Assembly (NCBI GenBank): GCA_023014335.1
Contig: JAECYW010000003.1
Coordinates: forward strand, 806,001-870,000
Origin: Galerina marginata
Taxonomy: Eukaryota; Basidiomycota; Agaricomycetes; Agaricales; Galerinaceae
DNA: 64,000 nt
Direction of reading: 5' to 3'
Part shown: positions 34,301 through 46,562 of the stretch, one piece after another
Layout: the number at the start of each line of letters is the position of its first letter
How positions within the stretch are numbered: position 1 is the first letter of the stretch
Notes under the pieces: model-generated
The model's database searches: none
What the model was told of the DNA's origin: nothing
What the model saw: the letters and a program-made list of their open reading frames with translations, nothing else
Translations under genes and position numbers: made by a program

Positions 34301-35890
34301 AAACCTCTACCAACTTGCGGCTTGACAAATAACTGGAATTTTTGATGGCTCCTTTCTGCCCACAGACCGAGTACAGAACGATTTGTTTTCTTCCAGGTGT
34401 GGATACCTCAATATTAGCCCACGTCACTGACACCTCTTCGTCCAAACAAGAGGAATTTCTGTACCGGAATGCAGAACACTGCAATACTCTGATCGATACC
34501 TGCATCTTCGTTATTGAAACACGCAATAGAAGCATGGCAAGCACCTGATCCGAATCTCTGAGAGTGCATACGACAAACAGTTTCACGCTGTGAGATAATT
34601 TCATAATTTCGGAGAGCCATTCTTCAATCTGCTCAGCTCGTTTCGTGACTTTCGTCTGGTTATCGAAGGTTGCTGGGACTCACACCGATACCCGCGGTTC
34701 ATTAATCTACTATCCCTGCTAAGCTCAGTTTACTACCTCTACTTATGTACCTCATACTCGTTCAAAATTTATCTACTTCCCGGTCAGCGGTGAGCGAAAA
34801 TCTGCAGTATGGGAGCCATTAACTTCTACATATCGAAGTAATACAGGCAGAGATTCCCATCCTCATTTCTTAAATGTCTCTTCCTGTCCTTTTGACTTGC
34901 CTTTTGTGAGGAGTAATAGCCGACCGGCGACACCGCATTCCGATAGTCATCGCTGTTTTTTCGGGTTTTCTTTAGACATATCTCACTGAGGTGTACCTCG
35001 TCTAGTCTGACCGAGAGATAACTCACCTTGCCCATTCTCTACAAATAGTCCGTGTATCATATATGTGAAAACATTGAGTACTGGAATTTTAGAAATATAA
35101 TGAAAAATCAGTTATGATATTTGGGGACGCTGATATACCTACGATACGCTGTGACTAGTGCCGTGCACAAAACACAACAAACAAGCGATCGCAATGAGTG
35201 GCTCTGAGGTGCGATTCGGGGTTCGTAGGGTCCAACAAATATACTGACGAAGTACGAGGGTCGAGGGTCGAAGTCGAGGGCGAGAGGCGAAGCCGTAAAC
35301 GACAAAGACGGCTGTAAACGTAGCTTGAAGGTCGAGGCGGATGTTGCAGACGACGAGGGCAACTGAGGGCAAAGTAGAAAGCTCAATAGATGAAGTTTTA
35401 GAGGGTTAGTAAATTGGGAGTGCGATTCACTGGAGGTAAACGACGATACAGGAGGGTTTAAATACTGTAGAAACGTCGGAAATTGAAGTAGAAATAAAAA
35501 TGAGCAAGAGATGAACTCAGCAAATAAAAATTCGAATAAGGAAATGAAAATTTAACCCAATGAGTCAGAGAAACGGGGAGAGGTGGAAGTAAATGAGGAA
35601 TGATGAACCTAACAATAAGTGAGAGGGTTCGTGAGGTCGAAACGGGTGGGAGGTGGCTGTGTTCGGTACGGAATGCGAAGTAAGCGGTAGGGCGCTAATC
35701 GCGTGAAATCGGCAAAATCCGTAGTTGGAGCGCGCAGAGCGCAGGGGCGCTCATCAACGCGGTTGAGTCTTGCGGTCTAATGCGATGCAAAAGGCAAGAT
35801 AGAACAAAGATAGAACAACCTTTGCTGGATCTTTCTTTCCTCACAGTCTTAAAACCGACTCATCTTACTCAATTTGGCGACAAAGCGACT
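31366..35890 (+). repeat. Array unit 4
   Basis: CACGTG is at 31435 and the helical exon ends at a donor at 31717. B modules are at 32022-32138, 32323-32432 and 32566-32670, C at 32779-32887, and A at 33126-33240, 33388-33494, 33719-33838 and 34017-34141. A D-type module at about 34529-34620 has CTCTGAGAG.. / CGCTGTGAGAT pairing. Beyond it lies a tail shared with about 47,940-48,050 and 52,400-52,500 (CATGGGAGCCAT..CTTCTACATCTC type). Confidence 0.55.
35115..35850. other. Unrelated purine-rich insertion within unit 4
   Basis: The corresponding stretch at about 48,060-48,150 passes from the unit tail directly to the GACGCGACGCGA box. Here about 0.7 kb of unrelated sequence intervenes. It includes GAGGGTCGAGGGTCGAAG repeats (about 35,260-35,285) and a purine-rich tract. 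No inverted ends or coding region were recognised. Confidence 0.35.
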
Positions 35891-37330
35891 TGAACGCGAC
35901 GCGACGCGACTGGCTCACATGATCCGGCCTCTCATTACATAATCTAATCTTGTCCTCATCGGACGGTCGCTCATTCACTGGTTCAACAGGCACGACATTT
36001 CTTCATCTAGAGGGTGTCGGGGATGACACATTTTGGTGGCGTTTCGGGAGAATACGAAGGTATACTTTGTTCTCCCTCCTCGCCTCCCGTCAATGTCCGA
36101 GTCATGCTCCCGTACTCTCTAACTTGTACGGATCGAATCTCCCACAAACCCCAGTTTCTGACGAATCGATGCCATCCCATCGCCTAGCTTTCCCGCACCC
36201 ACCCGTCAGATCCCTGGAGGCGTCCAGTAGACTGAATGCACTGGCAAGGAGAATGCTCAGCCCACTCTCGCGCAAGCAAGCGCAAGTTCGTCCGTGCATT
36301 TTCTTCCTCCTCTTCCTCCAAACGCGAACCCTGCGACCCCAACTCCAGCTTCCCATTCAGCGGCCTCCCCACCGCCGCCACCTTCCTAACCTCAATACTC
36401 AGAAACGACGCAACGCAACGCGTTCGTATCACTTGGTGTTGGTATCTTATCTTGATCTGAATCGGACCGCTCATGTGACGCTTTGGCATTCCTAGGAAGT
36501 CGGACAGTGACCAGAACTACGATATGGATTCTGACCTTATCTGACCCCTCCCCCAACGTCTAAACTACCCTGATTCGCATGCAGACCAAACACCTATGCG
36601 AAGCATGCCACCCTATCTCTCTACCTCGACACTGTAAACCCAAATGACCGATGAACTTGGTTTTTTGGTGCTACCGGTTCGAGTTTGGCTTTGGTAAAAG
36701 AAGCATGCTTCTGGTCAATGGGTTGGGCTTCAAGTTGTTTGCTTTCGTCTTGATGGCTCCCGATCTAGTTATACTTGTGTGGCTTTCCGTTTTTCCCTTT
36801 CATCGGTCGATATCAACCACGGGATTTGCAATGATCGTAGAGTTGACGTTCTGGTGAACCATTCTCGAGGATCATTGTACGAAATTTACTGATTTATCCA
36901 GGAAGAGCTTCAAAAGAGGCTTGTGCGCTTCCTGTCTTTTCTGCCCAGGTCTTCTTGTATTCTTTGTTTTATCTCATCCTCTGCACTCAAACCAAACGCC
37001 GATCCGAAGCATGCTGCCAGTGCCTCTCCCACTCGACACTGCGGGTCCAAAAGAACTTGGTTTCTTTGGACCTCCTGGTTCGATCTTGAGTGTTTTGTAC
37101 TTTGAATATAGCATGCTTCCTAGGCTTGTTGGCTTTCCCCCCGATGGCTCTGATCTACTTGTGGCCTGAGATCTTGCTCGTGGAGTCGTTGTCCTGGGAG
37201 CCGTTTTCTCAAGACTCATGCTACACAATTTACCCAGGAAAAACTTTGAGGTAAGCACATACTACTACACGAAAAGCTCCTACCGTTTCCAAAACCTCCT
37301 TGCATTCAAACTCAAACGAAACGCCGATTC

Positions 37331-37449
37331 GAAGCATGTCGTCCTTTGTATTTTCCCTTCGACGCTGCGAGCCCAAAGATAGTGTTGTTTCTTTGGACCT
37401 CCCGATTCGAGTATAATATCTGATTCTGGGACATGCTTCCGTCAACGTG
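37331..37449 (+). ncRNA. B hairpin with arms GAAGCATGTC / GACATGCTTC
   Basis: The arms at 37331-37340 and 37440-37449 pair perfectly over 10 bp. Compared with the usual GAAGCATGCC / GGCATGCTTC, one C-G pair is replaced by T-A on both strands. Confidence 0.45.
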
Positions 37450-37952
37450 CTTGTTTGGTTTCTTCTTGACGGCTCCCAATCCGACCAACTCTCGAATGAC
37501 CAGGTAAGCGTTCGGTATTGATGATCTGTCTTCCTTGAATAACCCGTGAGCCTGCATATTCATTACTGGAAACACAGATGTGAAGCATGTCAACCACCGT
37601 CCCACATTCTCAATTCAGCAGGGTTAACTAGAAATTTCGATTTCTTATGACCCTTGTCTCCAGATGGACAATGTTTGATGGAGATATGCTTCCGAGCCCA
37701 TGATTTTTTGGTTTTATTATTCTCGATGACCTTGAAGGTGACCGAGTCGCTCATTTCCTTTGCTTTCACACTGCCATATATTCACTTCAAGCTCAGAAAT
37801 GCGGTACGTCCAATTGCAAACTCTCAATCATTCAGTACTAACCGCAATTTAATTCCTCCAGCCTCCGAAATGCCCCACGCCGGTCCTACGGAAGCCTCAC
37901 AAGTCCTCGATCATCGCCTCTCCGTCGCCTGGATATAACGCACATGGGCACC

Positions 37953-38071
37953 GGAAGCATGGAATACCTTAGGACTACCTATCTCAGGACGAAGGCATGA
38001 GAATGTTTATTGAACATTTTCCAGTGGAAATTCTGAGATCTTATGAATCTCTATCAGTATTCCATGCTTCC
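37953..38071 (+). ncRNA. A hairpin with compensated apical and inner stems
   Basis: The apical stem is AATGTT (38002-38007) with AACATT (38013-38018), replacing the usual AAGTTT / AAACTT type. The inner stem ATCTCAG (37981-37987) with CTGAGAT (38033-38039) turns the usual G-T wobble into a G-C pair. The outer arms GGAAGCATGGAATA and TATTCCATGCTTCC also pair, including positions that differ from other copies. Confidence 0.5.
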
Positions 38072-39936
38072 AAGCCCTCGCTCCGTTCTAGACGACGCGC
38101 GATTTCAATCCTTTGTTCCCCAAATGTTCCCCAAAGTACCAATTCACGATATGCAAAGCTACTAAGTATCTTCCCCTAGGTAACTTGTACGCCTGCATTG
38201 CACAGAACCATACGCGCTCATGACCATCCCATCCTGTTGCCTGGTAGAAGCAAGAGGAACCGGAAGCATGGAAAGTATTTGAACTAGCAATCTCATAACG
38301 AAGACGGGAAGGTGTTTAATTAACTTCCCGTCGGAATTTTGGGATTTCTGAAGAAACACTGATGATCTATGCTTCCATTACCTCACTCTCTATTTACGAT
38401 GACAGCAATTCCTGTGTCCTGGCTAAAGCGCGATGGACCGGAAGCATGGAACTCCTTTGGACTTACTATCTCAGAACGAAGACGGGAGGAAGTTTACTTC
38501 TAGTCGGAATTTTGAGATCACAAAAGTTGCAGATAAGGTATTCCATGCTTCCAAACCGCGGTTCGTTCTTGACAACGCGCAATTTCAATCCCTTTTTTTC
38601 AAAGTACTGAATTCCCAATATTCAAGCTAATATCCTACGTCACGGTGCAGACGAGCTGACTTTGCTTTTGTGGTGATGACTACAGTAAGTACGCCGCATT
38701 TTGGGAAAAGACAGGGGTGATACCCCTTTAATTTATGCGTCATATCTTCGATTTTTGTTGTTAGAAAGTTTGAAAGAGACCCTTTAGAGCTGCGTATTCG
38801 TGCTTTTAAATATAAACTTGTGATGAAAAACCTCAGTCATGAAATTCGCCAACGCAGTTTGAACGCGGCTTACATACCACGTGATCAGAGCTGGGAGCGA
38901 TTTCCTAATCAGTGTCGCGCTGCTTCAAGTGCTTGCTCTTCTGAGTCTTCAACGTTTCAACCCACCTGGCTGTCCTCCGTTCCTTTCGAACATTACTGGC
39001 ATGTTCTAGAAGTGATCCAGGACGGCGTGCAAACATACTCGTGTCAGTCGTGAGAGGGCAAACACGTATGCGTGGACTGGTATGATTCTCGAACAGGGCT
39101 TGGACACGAGCATTGCGAGGAACGGCACTCCGTCCATTACGCTCACATAAACTCCTTTTGAAGCTCCCTACACGACACCGCTGGATGTCTTACCCTTGGA
39201 GTTATCGTTCTGTCATGGTGAGCCCTTGGATTTATCAAGACCCTCGTCTCGAGATTTGGTTTAATTGTTCGAGTTGCCGATATGCTTCCAAGTCCACGGC
39301 TCTCCGGTTTTTGATTTGATTATCTCTCGACGTGACCCCGGACTTTACCAAGGCGCTCAACTCCTTTGTCCACCCCTCGCCGACTTATTCGTATTGAGAG
39401 ATATGGTGCGTCCTTTTTTTTGACGTGCTAACTCTCTATATCGATTTAACACTAACAGTAATACCCTATTCCAGACGCATTTCCTCGCTTGATCAATACG
39501 CGAGAGGAACAGAACCCTGAGATCAACTCTCTCAGAGTGTCAGCTGGAAAAAGTTTAGAAAGCACCAGCCATTATTTTGAGACGGAACAGTAGCTTCCCA
39601 GTTTCCATTCCAAATTTCGAGATTATCCTACATACCGTGTCCCGCCATGCTTTCCCACCCACACTTCGTCCTCGACGACGCCAGATTGACGCTACTCGGC
39701 ACCCAGACCCACGTCAGTACGTGATGCTTGGTCTGTCTGCTCGAATTGTACTCGCAACGATTGTAACCCGTGCAAAGATCTGATATGCTACGCCTCTACC
39801 AAATCTTAATATCAAATTACCCATTAACTGATGTTCATGCCCTCCTCTTTAGGATGTCCCCGCGCTCAGGGTGCACAAAACCCCACAGATCCTAAACCGT
39901 CGCTTCCCCATGGCTTGGCCAAACGCGAGAGGTACT

Positions 39937-40037
39937 GGAAGCATGGGACTATTGACAAACCATTTCAAAACAGAGACGAGAAGAAGTTTGAGAAACTTCC
40001 AGTCCACATTTTGAAATCACAAAGCTCGTCATTATTT
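39937..40037 (+). ncRNA. Left part of an A hairpin cut by the 7.3-kb element
   Basis: The inner stem ATTTCAAAA (39962-39970) with TTTTGAAAT (40009-40017) is a perfect 9-bp pairing, whereas other copies have ATCTCAGAA / TTTTGAGAT. A C-G pair has thus become T-A, and a G-T wobble has become A-T. The right outer arm (CATGCTTCC) lies beyond the element at about 47,390-47,398. Confidence 0.5.
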
Positions 40038-40393
40038 GAGGACTTATCACTCCCCCACCTTTTCCATACGGATTCCGTGGATTTATACATATCCACACGG
40101 AATCCATGTAATCCATGGTAGTCCATAGCCATTTTATTTTGGCAGAGAACACAGCCAAATTGGGACTTTTTTCCATGGATTTTCCGTGGATAAATCCATG
40201 GAATTGTTGAATTTTGTGGTATCCATGGACTTTTTTGATGGATTCCACGGACAATCCACGGATAATCCACAGAATAAATATAATTTTAATTTTCATGAAT
40301 ATTCCACATGAATTCCATGGATCATTAGTAGTTTATTCATAGAATCCACATGGAAGTGTCCCCATTTAATTATTTAGTGGCCTTAAAAAAAAT

Positions 40394-40466
40394 TGCACAC
40401 AGGGAGAATTGAACCCAGAGCCTCGTGTCGAAAAGGTAGCGCGCCAAACCGTTGAGCCACAGAGCC
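40394..40466 (-). tRNA. tRNA-like sequence (SINE head or tRNA pseudogene)
   Basis: On the minus strand a box-A-like TGGCTCAACGGTTTGGCG (40459-40442) is followed by a box-B-like GGTTCAATTCT (40415-40405) and then a run of T (40392-40385). Spacing fits a polymerase III promoter. The acceptor and T stems do not pair well, so a working tRNA is unlikely and no anticodon is assigned. Confidence 0.35.
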
Positions 40467-40509
40467 AACATTTATGTACAAAATTATAAGTTACATATAC
40501 GTGTTTGGG

Positions 40510-41358
40510 TCACGTGACCTTTCCCGCGCTCCGTGGCAGTAAACGTTGACGTGTTTGGTTCATTTCTTCTTCGTTCCCACCTCCACCACTCCACCACTCC
40601 ACCCATCCACCCATCCCATCCACGTCCGTCGCCGCCGTCACGCCCAAGCCCACTCCACCGTCCGCTCCCCGCCCCGAGCCCTCACGACCCGAACACAAAC
40701 CACGCCCCGGGACCAAACGACGACGGCGACGGGAAACCGACACGCCACGCCAAGCGTCGCCCAAGCGAGATGACAAGAAACACGGGGAATGGGCCGTAAG
40801 GTGAGTGCCCACCCCTCTTCCCTGCCCCCCGCTAACCCTTTTCGACAGGAAACGCGCCTCCCGACCGTTCAAAGCCGGTTGCGCGGGGTAAACGACGCGG
40901 GGGAGAACGGAGGGCACTGCAGTGCCACGTCAAAGCAGCAGGACGGTGAGTAGGGCCCCACCGCCGTCCCATCTCGCTGCTAACCAACCCCCACAGCCCA
41001 GACACCCCCAGAGGACAAAACGGCCCCACGAGCGACACCGCGGGGCGATTGACGACGACGGCAGCAGCTACCCCGGAAGACCAAACGACCGGCCAGCACG
41101 AACAACGCCGCGGGAGCGACCGACGCGGGGGGATAACGAAGGCGAGGGAACGACGGCACCGGGCAAGGGAGAGAGAACGAAGACCATCGGGGGCAGCAAG
41201 GTGCGCCCCACCACATTCCCCTCCTCCCCCGCTAACCGTTTCCTACAGAAAACACGCCAGCAAACCACGAGGGAGGCGCGTGGCTCACGCGCCTCCCTCG
41301 TGAGTAGCCAACAGGCATCGCAGGATGCGCAGCCCACCCCCACGTCCTGCGCGCAGCC
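40510..41358 (+). pseudogene. GC-rich intron-bearing sequence, left part
   Basis: Four short intron-like cassettes occur: GTGAGTGCCC..CGACAG (about 40801-40849), GTGAGTAGGG..CCACAG (about 40947-40998), GTGCGCCCC..CTACAG (about 41200-41249) and GTGAGTAGCCAACAG (about 41300). They share CCCCCGCTAACC-like branch text. The exons between are low-complexity and rich in GACGACGG and CACGCC. No long shared frame was found. The sequence appears to resume at 46563 in the same orientation, after the inner element. Confidence 0.4.
41266..41302. repeat. Perfect 17-bp palindrome with 3-nt loop
   Basis: CACGAGGGAGGCGCGTG and its exact inverse are separated by GCT. It is one of several perfect short palindromes inside the 7.3-kb element. 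Confidence 0.9.
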
Positions 41359-42285
41359 ATGTATGCTAGATTTCTATATGAAACCTTGCCAGTTGCCTAA
41401 TAGGCTGACATATCCAGAAGGCCAACTGCCTAGCTTCCGCTTTTAGACATGTATTATAAATCATGCTCTGGGGTGCCGGAAATGCCGGGGAAGCACTAGG
41501 GACCCCTTTTGGGGGGCGGGTAGGGTGTAATGGATGCCGGAAATGCCGGGGAAGAGGGCGGGAGAGGGGTAGAATTAGTGTAGGGTGGCGGGAATGTACA
41601 AACATGGAACAAACAAAGCAGGAGAATGATTGCGGGGCGGTATTTTTGTTCCTGGGCGGGAAATAGGCGCTTTCGAGCCACGAAAAGTTGTGCTATAGGA
41701 CTGATTATATTCTCGGCGCCTTATTCACCTTTTTGCGCGCCTGAATTGGTGCGGGATTGGATGGATTAGCGCTCGAGCATTTGGATGACGATCTATTTTT
41801 AGTTTGCCATAATTCTCGATGCGGTAGTTATCTCCGGAACAATTGATGGGATCCTTTCCTCATCATTTTGCCCTCCCCTCCTGCACGGTTTCTGTACCCT
41901 TTGAATAGACTATCTGATTACATTCCCCTCGAAAATGTGAATCTATTGATACCAATTTCATGCCTTAAAACCCTCGGGAAGTGGGTAGATGGAGTCATGA
42001 TGTTTTTCAACCACTTTCCCAATGCGGAAAGCAGTCGCACTTTCGAAGGTGAGGAAACAAAAAATAGTATATTATACGTCTACCTACAAGCTAATATAAC
42101 GGAGGCTCGAAAACTGTATATAATGGGCTAGGGCGCCGCCGCCGTGTCACTGCTATCCTACTACGGAGCGCAGCTCGCGAACGCGAGACGGCAAGCACAG
42201 CGGCGAAAGCACAGCGGCGACGATGCTGCCCGTACCGCATCCACTCGCTTGCGAACTGCTGTCGCAGCTGACGCGAGGTGCGAGA

Positions 42286-42312
42286 GGAACGAGTCGTAAG
42301 GACTCGTTCTTC
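42286..42312. repeat. Short palindrome (AGGAACGAGTC / GACTCGTTCTT)
   Basis: Eleven-base arms around GTAAG, with one G-T type mismatch. Part of the palindrome set inside the inner element. Confidence 0.75.
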
Positions 42313-42625
42313 TCGTTCCGACCCTGCATCTACGCATGGCCGGACAACGAGGGGGCATAGCAGCAACCCACGCGCTCCTGCGGGTCAACTCGTCGTATCC
42401 CTACACACCACTGCCGCCTATGCGTCCACGTCGTCGTTGCTCTGATCTTGCCGGACACTCCTCGCCCCTGCAACGGCGGCTGTGATTGTGAAAAGGTCGC
42501 ATGCGCGCAGAAGCAGCGTTAACGGCGACAGAATGCGCCTAGCCTCCCAAGTCGGCGTCGGCGTTGGAGCAGGGGAGAGCGGCGTTGAGTGGAACAGCGA
42601 GAGAGGGTAGAACGTCCGAGGACGT

Positions 42626-42649
42626 GTGGTGGTGGTGGTGGTGGTGGTG
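42626..42649. repeat. (GGT)n microsatellite
   Basis: Eight tandem TGG/GGT triplets. A degenerate second run follows at about 42,690-42,710. Confidence 0.85.
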
Positions 42650-42877
42650 AGGAACGGTGATCATGGGTAGCCTATGTGAGGACGTGTGATGCTGGTGGTG
42701 GTGTTGGTTTGTCGTTGGTGGCGAGGGGGCAGGTAGCTCAGCCGAATGAGGATTGTCCGAGCACGACGAACGGTGGTTCGGCGTTCCCGTCTACCTGCAT
42801 GCCACCGAATCGAAGGGGAGCAAAAGCAGCAATGATCTGCTGGTCCCCTTGTTGGCTTTGGCAGCACAGTATCCTAC

Positions 42878-42912
42878 CAGCAGCACGATCCATCAGATGG
42901 ATCGTGCTGCTG
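42878..42912. repeat. Perfect 17-bp palindrome with 1-nt loop
   Basis: CAGCAGCACGATCCATC and its exact inverse are separated by a single A. The near-absence of a loop suggests recent origin or active maintenance. Confidence 0.9.
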
Positions 42913-43589
42913 TTTCGCCTTAGCCCGTTGTATGCCAGCATTACGAGCAGCAATGCTGATGCTGCACGCAGGGTGCCAGTGGGCAGGCGCGACCGGTACC
43001 GAGAAGAGGGGCGACCGCGGGTGGCCCGCGTGAGACTGCGTGGTGGTGGTGACGAGTGATTGGCAGGAGCAGCGACGAAGCAAGCTTCGGGCTGGGATGG
43101 CGGGTGAGTAGGCGGCTGTGGAACGTTCAGCCTCACGACGTACCTTGCGGGTCACCCTCTACAAGGGCCTCCCCTCGTGCTTTCTTATTCCCCTCGGCAT
43201 TCGTCTCCTACCGCCAGATCCATCGAAGTCGATGGCGAGTTCGTAGGGCGGTTCTTCTTTGTGTGTTTCCTCTGTGTCGTCCGGTGACCTACGCCTATCC
43301 ACCGCCGGCCTACATCCCTGTCGAAAGGGGAGAGGCACTCGGCGCGGCTGAAGGATGGGACTGAATCGAAGGGAGGGCAACGGAGGTGGGAGGTGGTGGT
43401 TGAGAACACAGATCAACGACGCTGGTCGTTGTTGATGGGTCGTCCGGATGTTTCCGTGGCTGATCCGATTGGCTGGCAAACCCGGACCGACCAGCCTCCG
43501 ATCCGTTCGCGAGGCATTGGAACGTTGCGGAAGCAGTCCTCTGCATATCCGCGAGTCTACTTTGTCCCGGGATGTGCTTCAGAACTTGT

Positions 43590-44560
43590 ATAGTTAGCTA
43601 TTCTCAATTTAGAGGTTATATAGAATTTAATTTGATTTAATATATTTAAAATACCTGTGTGTCGCTCTACGAAACCATTCGCTGAACACTCCCTTGACGA
43701 AATAGATGAAACTCAAGCATGATATAAATAAAATGAATTCTAGTTAATGATACGCCAACGGTTTAAGCTCATATTAATCAGAATTTGACAGAACTAATGG
43801 GACGATACCTTGAAAAATCGACAAGGTAACCCTCATGTGAAACGAGAATCAACAAGAATGATGTCTTTTGATTGGTGAGTTTTGAACGTCTTTCGAGCTT
43901 CTCTCTTTCCACATCTCATCAGAATAAAAATTTAATGCATACTTACATGCCAGAGGTTCATGTACATCCTTCCCTGTGCTTAATATATTTTTTGAATAAT
44001 GCCTCACCTCACAAAATCTCATTTACCTGAATTCTGCCATTTCAAAAGTGTTGTTCGAATATCATCCGAGGTATCTACTATTAAAGACATGTATCTATAG
44101 TACCCAAAAATGAGATTTTCTGGGAAATCTATATCACATTGAGTGGGTACTGGCTCGGAGACTAGAAAACTACGATCCCGAAATCACCTCGCAGACTGGG
44201 ATCGCTATATCTCACTGTTGTTGGCTCGAAGTATTTTAAAAATTTAATTGTTACATCTATAGGGCTTAACTAAACGAGCTTTTGCCCTTACATTATTTAT
44301 TTACAACCTCCAAGGGCCTCCGCGTCGATGCACTCGATACGCGTGAGCGGAGAGATCAGCCGGTCCGTCAGGTTGAAACTCCGGGCGACGAATTCGCCAG
44401 GTGTCTCACCCATCAACGCTGATTGCTACCACCATCATCAACCTTCCCTCTCGCCGACCTTGCCCGTCCCGCCCCTCAAGACTCAAGAATTCGTTATATA
44501 AGTATTTTATTATGTTTCCCTTTGTAATATTACTGACATCTGTCTTCTTTGGTATGGATT
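43590..44560. other. AT-rich stretch within the inner element
   Basis: Base composition drops sharply from the GC-rich surroundings, with runs such as TTTAATTTGATTTAATATAT at about 43,628. No reading frame of note and no inverted ends were found. It may be a further old insertion. Confidence 0.35.
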
Positions 44561-44691
44561 AGTTTTCGAGCTATGTTGCTAGCCCCCTCTTACCTCGAGG
44601 GTGTGGGCCGTCGTTCCTACCGTTTTGGAGGGGAGTAAAGGGAGAAGAACATCAAGGGGAGACCCTGGAGAGGGAGACCCGCCCGGTGCGT

Positions 44692-44734
44692 TGCGAGACG
44701 AGTCAGTACGACTCATCTCGTACGATTCGTCTCG
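44692..44734. repeat. Interrupted palindrome GCGAGACGA / TCGTCTCGC
   Basis: The arms lie at both ends of the stretch, with an internal GAGTCAGTACGACTC palindrome and a shared CGTACGA. It belongs to the same palindrome set. Confidence 0.65.
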
Positions 44735-45330
44735 CGTTCTCTTCTTTCTGAGTTAACCCGCTCATCTGCTTGGCGACAGCTCGTTACTGGTTCCAGCGCC
44801 GTTGCCGCTGCCACCGCTCTCGCCCTCTAAGTCGACACCCGCCCGCACGCGCCACCACTCCTCAATACCGCCTCCACCTTGCAACGTCATACGAGGCCCT
44901 AGGGACCATCACGAAGAGCAGTACCACAACCACTGCTGGCCTCCGCGATACGAAGGCTCCAGGTGTCGGAGCACCAGCAACCCTGCTGCTGTGAATACAG
45001 CGCGAGGATCGGCGGGGCTGCAGCATTGTTGCTGCTGCTGCTCCTCTGGACGACGTGGGGCGGGCTGGCATGGGCAATGATGTTCGTTGCCTCCTCCGCC
45101 TCCTCTCGAACCGTCCCGGTGCTCGCTCATGCATTAGCCCGTGCCACCCCACTCCCAATCTGCCTACAGCCGTGAACCCAGCCGCCGTTCCCGCCACTTC
45201 CCGCCCCGCTCTGCGAATCGCCACGGCTCGTTTGCCACTGGGACCATGCGAATACCCGGGCAAGGCCCCGAGGAGCAGCAGCAGTGCTTCTCCACTGGGA
45301 TGTGATGTGATGACGAGGGTGTGGTAACGA

Positions 45331-45352
45331 AGAGGCAACGGTTCCGTTGCCT
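45331..45352. repeat. Perfect palindrome GAGGCAACGG / CCGTTGCCTC
   Basis: Ten-base arms with two bases between them. A similar AACGCGAA / TTCGCGTT pair lies at about 45,457-45,480. Confidence 0.85.
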
Positions 45353-46562
45353 CCTCACCTCATCTCTCGATTCCTCGCTCTGTGTGCCACTTACTCCCCA
45401 CTCTGTCCGTCGCGGCTCGCACCTGCGTACGACAACCCCGGGCAGTGAGGAAGCGAACGCGAATGTCGCCGTTCGCGTTTGTTTGGCAATCCTCCCTCCC
45501 CTCCCTTCACCTTCTCCCGACCAGCACGTTGATGTCCAGTCGTCGTTAACCGACGTACGGCCATCCATTTGGCCATTCCATTCGACGCCAGGCCATGCTT
45601 TGCTACTGGGACGCGATACATGCGAGATTTGAGAGCAGCTGCTACACCAGCAACCGCAGGTACCACCCAATCCGCGACTCGCAGGTCGATTGGCCACCGC
45701 AACACCAGACGAACGCCTACACCGCAACACCAATCGGGCTATTGTTCGGACAACGAGGAGGGGCTCGGATAGAATACCTATGTGTAAGATAAGTAGTGGT
45801 ATACTGTAGCTACAGTACATGTATCGTAGCTAGCTGTGGATATCATAATATGTTTCGTTTCCTCACTTTTGGTCCACCCACGTAACCAACGGCTTTCTGA
45901 ATCAGGACGGTGGTTGAAAATGTCAAACCATTTTCCGCCCTCTTGCTGGAGGTTTCAGGCCACAAATTTGATATCACTGGATTCGGATTTTCAAGGGGAA
46001 TGCAACTAGGTAGTTTATTTAGACATTTACAAAAGCATGTACAGAGGGAGGCCAAAATGATGGTAAAGAGATCCATCAATGTGTCCGGAGATAACTACCG
46101 CTTTTAGAATTAAAGCAAACTAAAAATAGATCGTCATCCAAATGCTCGAGCGCTAATCCATCCAATCCCGCACCAATTCAGGCGCGCAAAAAGGTGAGTA
46201 AGGCGCCGAGAATATAATCAATCCTATAGCACAACTTTTCGTGGCTCGAAAGCGCCTATTTCCCGCCCAGGAACAAAAATACCGCCCGGAAACCATTCTC
46301 CTGCATTGTTTGTTCCATGTTTGTACATTCCCGCCGCCCTACACTAACTCTACCCCTTTCCCGCCTATTTTCCCGGCATCCCCGGCATCCATAACACCCT
46401 GCCTGCCCTAATAAAAGGTCCCTGAATCACCCCCGGCATTTCCGGCACCCTACAGCATGATTTATAAGATATGTCCCAAAACAGAAGTTAGGCAGTTGGC
46501 CTTCTGGATATGTCAGCCTATTAGGCAACTGACAAGGGGTCATATATCAAGGTAGCATCTAT

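Larger units (their letters stand above)
35891..38815 (+). repeat. Array unit 5 (GACGCG-type head)
   Basis: The head is GACGCGACGCGACTGG at about 35,898, then a CACATGAT and CTCATTACATAATCT stretch. A 181-residue frame (35950-36495) fills the place of the helical exon but shows no domain. B modules are at 36600-36712, 37006-37120 and 37331-37450, C at 37581-37692, and A at 37953-38071, 38262-38376 and 38440-38552. A 58-bp intron-like segment lies at 37804-37861. Confidence 0.55.
41359..46562. mobile_element. Inner 5.2-kb element with about 0.7-kb terminal inverted repeats
   Basis: Left arm 41359 to about 42070 and right arm about 45845 to 46562 are inverse copies. They share CAGTTGCCTAATAGGCTGAC, the GTGCCGGAAATGCCGGGG-type G-rich stretch and GCGGTAGTTATCTCCGG. 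They are clearly diverged, with many substitutions and small indels. The element splits the GC-rich intron-bearing sequence. The interior (42.1-45.8 kb) has no recognisable transposase. No target duplication was seen at these estimated borders. Confidence 0.65.

Noticed and set aside
35950..36495. A 181-residue plus-strand frame in unit 5
   Set aside because: No motif, poor composition, and the matching place in other GACGCG-type units is not open. Noted in the unit entry only.
45001..45060. CTG-rich run read as a signal peptide (LLLLLL)
   Set aside because: It is a simple triplet run in GC-rich DNA without a supported gene around it.
45164..45820. A 218-residue minus-strand frame
   Set aside because: Composition is Arg/Ser/Trp-rich and typical of GC-rich non-coding DNA. 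No domain is visible, and comparable frames overlap on the other strand.
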